Shown: positions 60,501 through 64,000 of the stretch, piece by piece
How positions within the stretch are numbered: the first letter of the stretch is position 1
Layout: each line of letters starts with the position of its first letter
From: Caenorhabditis elegans
Lineage: Eukaryota; Nematoda; Chromadorea; Rhabditida; Rhabditidae
NCBI RefSeq assembly: GCF_000002985.6
Contig: NC_003280.10
Coordinates: 10,226,501 to 10,290,500 of the forward strand
Direction: 5' to 3'
Length of the DNA stretch: 64,000 nt
Notes under the pieces: model-generated
What the model was told of the DNA's origin: nothing
Databases searched by the model: none
What the model saw: the letters and a program-made list of their open reading frames with translations, nothing else
Program-made: the position numbers and the translations under genes

Positions 60501-62413
60501 CATAAAGTGTATTCCAGGAATCATATTTAAGATTTACAGATTGATTTATCCATCCACCACACGCAAACTGATAGAAGTTATCACACGGTTCGACACTTTG
60601 ATCGACTCGTTTCAGAAGACGTGACGCTGTCATTACGCACTCTTCTGATGTACAAGCTGAAAAGAAAATAAATTAGAACTTAAATAATCTATGAACTTTG
60701 AATTTTGATTTTTTTTTAATGAGATAAATTTTGAGGTGGGTTCATTTGGGGTCATATAGTGGATTGCAATTTTTTTCTAGAATTCTGCTATAATTTAATC
60801 AGTTTTTTGTATGCCCTCTATTTGCAAACGATAAAATAATAAAATGTAATTATATAAACATAATTTTTTTACTTACTATTATAAGGGAACTACTTTCACA
60901 TTAGGAATCAGTAATATTTCTGGCTGAACTACTGTATATAAGGGTACCTTTCTGTAGTCACGTTGGTCACATCTTAGTCACAAAAAAAACAGCTCTGACT
61001 TTAAACGATAAATGCTAAGATTTTAGGTTAAAATACTTGTTTCAATCTGACGAATTAAGTCTGATTCATATTATTTGTGGTTTCAAAATAAATCCTTTTC
61101 GAAAAAACTGAATCGAAAACATTCGTTTTTCAAAATGTCTAAAAACTCACGTAATGTTTGATAGTAGAGAAAACAGGCGATGGCGAAGCTGAGCGTTACG
61201 AATAGAAAAATGACAAGTACTGTGAGCAATAGGCAGCCTTTCGAAGAGCTGCTAATCGCCTCTTTTGACCGGCTTGACGAGGGTTGACCTGTATCACGCA
61301 ACAATGAAGACGATGCTTGTTTTCCCTCTTCGAGAGATACGCCATTCTGAAAATCCCACGTTTTTGAAATTATATCAGCTAGTTAGATGAGTTTTCATTA
61401 GGTTCCAGAATTTTATACACTTACCGTAAGTCTAAAAGGTTTTCAGTGTTTTTATAGAATTGATAATTTTTCTTGACAATTTAATAAACACTAACATAAA
61501 AATTAATCTGATCTCCAGATTTTTTGAAACATTTCTTAATTTTCTTGAAATGAAAATGTTTGGAAAACGTCGATTACAGACTTTTTTTATATTAAATTTT
61601 GGCGTTTCTTGCGATATATAAGTTGGACAAAACTTTTACCACGGCCAAAACATTATAGTATAACATTTGATAGAATTGTTCAAAATGAATGTTGATCTAT
61701 TTATGGGAAGGATTTAGGACTATTAAAGGATTTAGTGCATATTGCTAAAGTTTAAGCTGAGTTCTTCACTCTCGGATTAGTATAAGCCATGTGCTTAACA
61801 TATGTTTTTTCTTTCCAAAAAAACTTACATCCACTGTATCAGCTGAAATAATAGAAATAGCTAAAGAGTTTTGATTTTTCAATATCCTGTAAACTCGTCT
61901 GCTATCATGACTTGAACTCATAGTAAGAGTCATTAGAAAAAATGAATATAAAGAGTCTAACCCTCCACTACCACCTGAATCAGACTAAAGGCAAGAATGG
62001 GTACAAAAGTGAATTGTATCTTCTTGCCTAATCATTATGCTAGCTACAAATTCATTGGTTAGTCAATAAACTAAGAATAAGATCCTGAGTGTTGGTGTTT
62101 CCTTTTGAAAAAAAATATTTTTTGTGTTTTTGAGTTTTAAAATTTTTTCAAAAATTAAAGAATGGCAGATGGTCTGAAGCAGAATAAAAATTTAAAAAAA
62201 AGTAAGTTATTTATAATTTATAGTTTAATGGGTTTTTACACAGCCAATGAAGCACCCAAATAGTCGATACAGTAGCCTACAGTAACTCCCTAAAATTCTT
62301 ACCGAAAACGACTGAATAGGGGTGTCTTCAGATGGTAAAAGCGGGTTCAACGAGCTGTATGAACGCATCTCGTGTGATAAGCTTCTTTGTAACTTTTCCA
62401 GTAACCTGGTCAT
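57564..62413 (-). CDS. M13 neprilysin-family zinc metallopeptidase
   Basis: This type II membrane ectoenzyme should cleave extracellular peptides. Thirteen exons give 801 residues with the proximal first exon (61921-61829): then 61346-61151, 60656-60453, 60392-60058, 60014-59781, 59737-59669, 59627-59268, 59222-58822, 58730-58663, 58156-58035, 57986-57918, 57874-57720 and 57663-57564. A distal first exon (62413-62303) splices in the same phase. The order is: cytosolic Ser-rich head, TM at about 68-93, then the M13 start (CTSEECVMTASRLL ... VEPCDNFYQFACGGW). Catalytic HELTH is at 644-648, ENIAD at 704-708 (zinc ligand Glu704, Asp708), and the oxyanion-type His at 763, ending MNPPDKCSIW. The usual NAYY/NAFY substrate motif is replaced (SVPAHNY). 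Zinc and catalytic residues are kept, so it is probably active. It belongs to the worm nep family; the member number is uncertain. Confidence 0.9.
61829..61921 (-). CDS. Neprilysin proximal alternative first exon
   Basis: ATG at 61921-61919 opens 31 codons (MSSSHDSRRVYRILKNQNSL ...) ending GTGGAT before a GTAAGT donor. It is phase 0, which joins to NGVSLEEGK in exon 2. It changes only the cytosolic tail. Confidence 0.62.
62303..62413 (-). CDS. Neprilysin distal alternative first exon
   Basis: ATG at 62413-62411 opens 37 codons (MTRLLEKLQRSLSHEMRSY ... PIQSFS) ending before GTAAGA, also phase 0. An acceptor-like TTTTCAG lies about 25 nt upstream and could be a trans-splice site. It gives an 807-residue form. 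Confidence 0.58.
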
Positions 62414-64000
62414 ATCTGCTTTTATCTTTTTGCTTTGCTGAAAATTATTTGCTTCCAGATATCTCAGAAAACAATTATAATGATGGTAGATGATAATGGA
62501 GGATAAATAGAAAAGAGATAAAAGATAAGGTAAAAGTGATGAGGAATGGATCTCGCGGACTGATGACGACACACATAAAAATCTGCAGAGGTGAAAACAA
62601 GGGGACAGATCGGATCTCTAGAGGTGTTGCAATTTTTTGTGTAACAGGGAAAAAATGTGTGTGATTCGGGGAGTGTGAAGAACAATTTCATCATGACATG
62701 TGGTAGAAGGTGTGAATCAGTTTTTTGAGTCACGTTTTCCGAAACAATCGTAATTTAACAGATTCTTAGTGAGTTTCGACGGAAATGAACACTCTTAACT
62801 TAGAAGAAACTGGTCGGCCTACATGCCTGCCTACCTATCATGAAAATAAAAGGCACTTCTCATATTTTTCCTAACTTTAAAAGATGATATCTTGATTCTC
62901 TTTAGTTTTATCAAAAATTGTCAACTGATGAAATACGTGCAAAATATTTTTCCACATTTTACCTGTATACAACTTTTTAGTAGGATTTAAGACAACCAAG
63001 ATATACGCCGTCAAAGTTGATCAATGGTGGTGCAAGTCGCATATAAAATACGGTAGAAAAAGGTTCATTTATTGGGATTGAATACACGAAACTTTTTTTG
63101 ATAAAGATGTTTTACTTTTCATAATCAGTTTAAAAAAAACTTATTTACTGAATATAATAAAATATTATTGAAAAACACTGCAATAATCCACTTTCAAAAA
63201 ACCAAGCTTACAAGTTAGAGCACTTTTTTTTGGGTCTCGGTGCGATCAACGTCATTTGAAAAGTGCCATCTCAGTAAAAGAACGTGCGAAAAAACTGAGT
63301 ACGTCATTTCGTTTACTATTAGATGAACGAGAGTTCTTGGAGTGAACATATTTCTACAAAATAACTGGAATGATGCAAAATATTTTTTGAAGAGAGATAA
63401 GTATTCAGAATCCAACACTATTACACGTGGTACTTCACCTGATTCGGGTCATGTTTTCTAGGTCACACCCTGCATTGTTCGGTTGTAATTTAATGATTTA
63501 TGATATGCAGTTTCAAAGGCTAATTGTCTAGATTACCTCTAGTTTTGGCAAGATGGAGTACCTGCTTTTTTGCGGGGGTTACTGAAAATTGAGTAGGAAT
63601 GTATAGAGCGGGTGAGTAATAAAATAAATAGGTGGTAAGTAGATTACAAAATGTTTGTTTCGATCTTATTTTGCTTCGTCAACATTTGGTAATTGGGTTT
63701 CAGATAATATATTTAGTTAGGTTGTCTAGAATACGCACAGTGATTTTTTTCGAACTTCTAACTCGAGAGAAAAATTCTACAAAAAAATACCAAAAATTTT
63801 CATAAAAAAATACCAAAAATCTTAAACTTTACTTAAAATTTCGACAAGAATCCTAACATCATTCAAAAGTTCCTACCAATAAAAAATCTACAAATTAAAA
63901 AAAGTGGTGGTAACGACATTAGAGTATAAACCAAAAATATCATCTAGCGTTCTCACAAACATTTCTGCTTGTAAACAGAAAATCGTAAAACTTCCGCACC
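62414..64000. other. Neprilysin upstream region
   Basis: This 1.6-kb 5' flank holds no gene I can support. A GC-rich repeat fragment like the one at 7186 occurs near 62810-62865. The minus-strand open frames at 62464-62733 and 63215-63418 have no domain or splice evidence. Promoter elements probably lie here, but none was identified. Confidence 0.5.

Noticed and set aside
1..64000. CRISPR arrays, bacterial-type operons or a complete autonomous transposon
   Set aside because: None seen; the repeats are palindromic or minisatellite-like and the genome is animal.

Overview
The window is nuclear DNA of a Caenorhabditis nematode, almost certainly C. elegans. It is AT-rich, genes have many short introns (40-60 nt is common) with TTTTCAG acceptors, several start codons follow a likely trans-splice acceptor, and gene order fits the chromosome II neighbourhood plc-3 / mec-15 / nrde-2 / mrps-14 / atad-3. 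I recognised these genes from protein sequence and memory of the families; no search was run. Exon junctions were deduced by hand. For every gene complete in the window the spliced exons add up to one open frame ending in a stop.

Layout. 1-630 (-): N-terminal part of an srh-type chemoreceptor, apparently inside a plc-3 intron. 765-2567 (+): 3' end of phospholipase C gamma (plc-3). 4809-9008 (+): an unrecognised secreted protein whose 3.1-kb intron holds an antisense UBX-domain gene (7354-7966). 10573-21110 (-): mec-15 (F-box/WD40), mrps-14 (mitoribosomal uS14m) and nrde-2 (nuclear RNAi) in one direction, possibly one operon transcribed nrde-2 > mrps-14 > mec-15. 22491-41385 (+): atad-3 followed by a 20-exon SZT2 orthologue, spaced like a worm operon. 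41674-43544 (-): a single-pass membrane protein whose 3' end collides with that of SZT2. 43978-44650 and 52232-53069 (-): two very small three-exon secreted-peptide genes set in gene-poor DNA. 57564-62413 (-): an M13 neprilysin-like metalloprotease with two alternative first exons; its promoter region runs to the window end.

Mobile DNA is mostly small and non-coding. There are four copies of one inverted-repeat MITE family (one carrying a second MITE), two copies of a palindromic repeat, a foldback element with tandem-repeat arms between nrde-2 and atad-3, a tRNA-derived SINE-like insert in a mrps-14 intron, and matching inverted repeats in two SZT2 introns.

Functionally the genes are a mix: lipid signalling (PLC gamma), ubiquitin and p97 adaptors (F-box, UBX), mitochondrial translation and membrane organisation (MRPS14, ATAD3), nutrient signalling to TORC1 (SZT2), nuclear gene silencing (NRDE-2) and extracellular peptide turnover (neprilysin). 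I see no bacterial-type system, CRISPR array or complete autonomous transposon. The most interesting items are the nested genes, the repeat architecture and the small secreted peptides.
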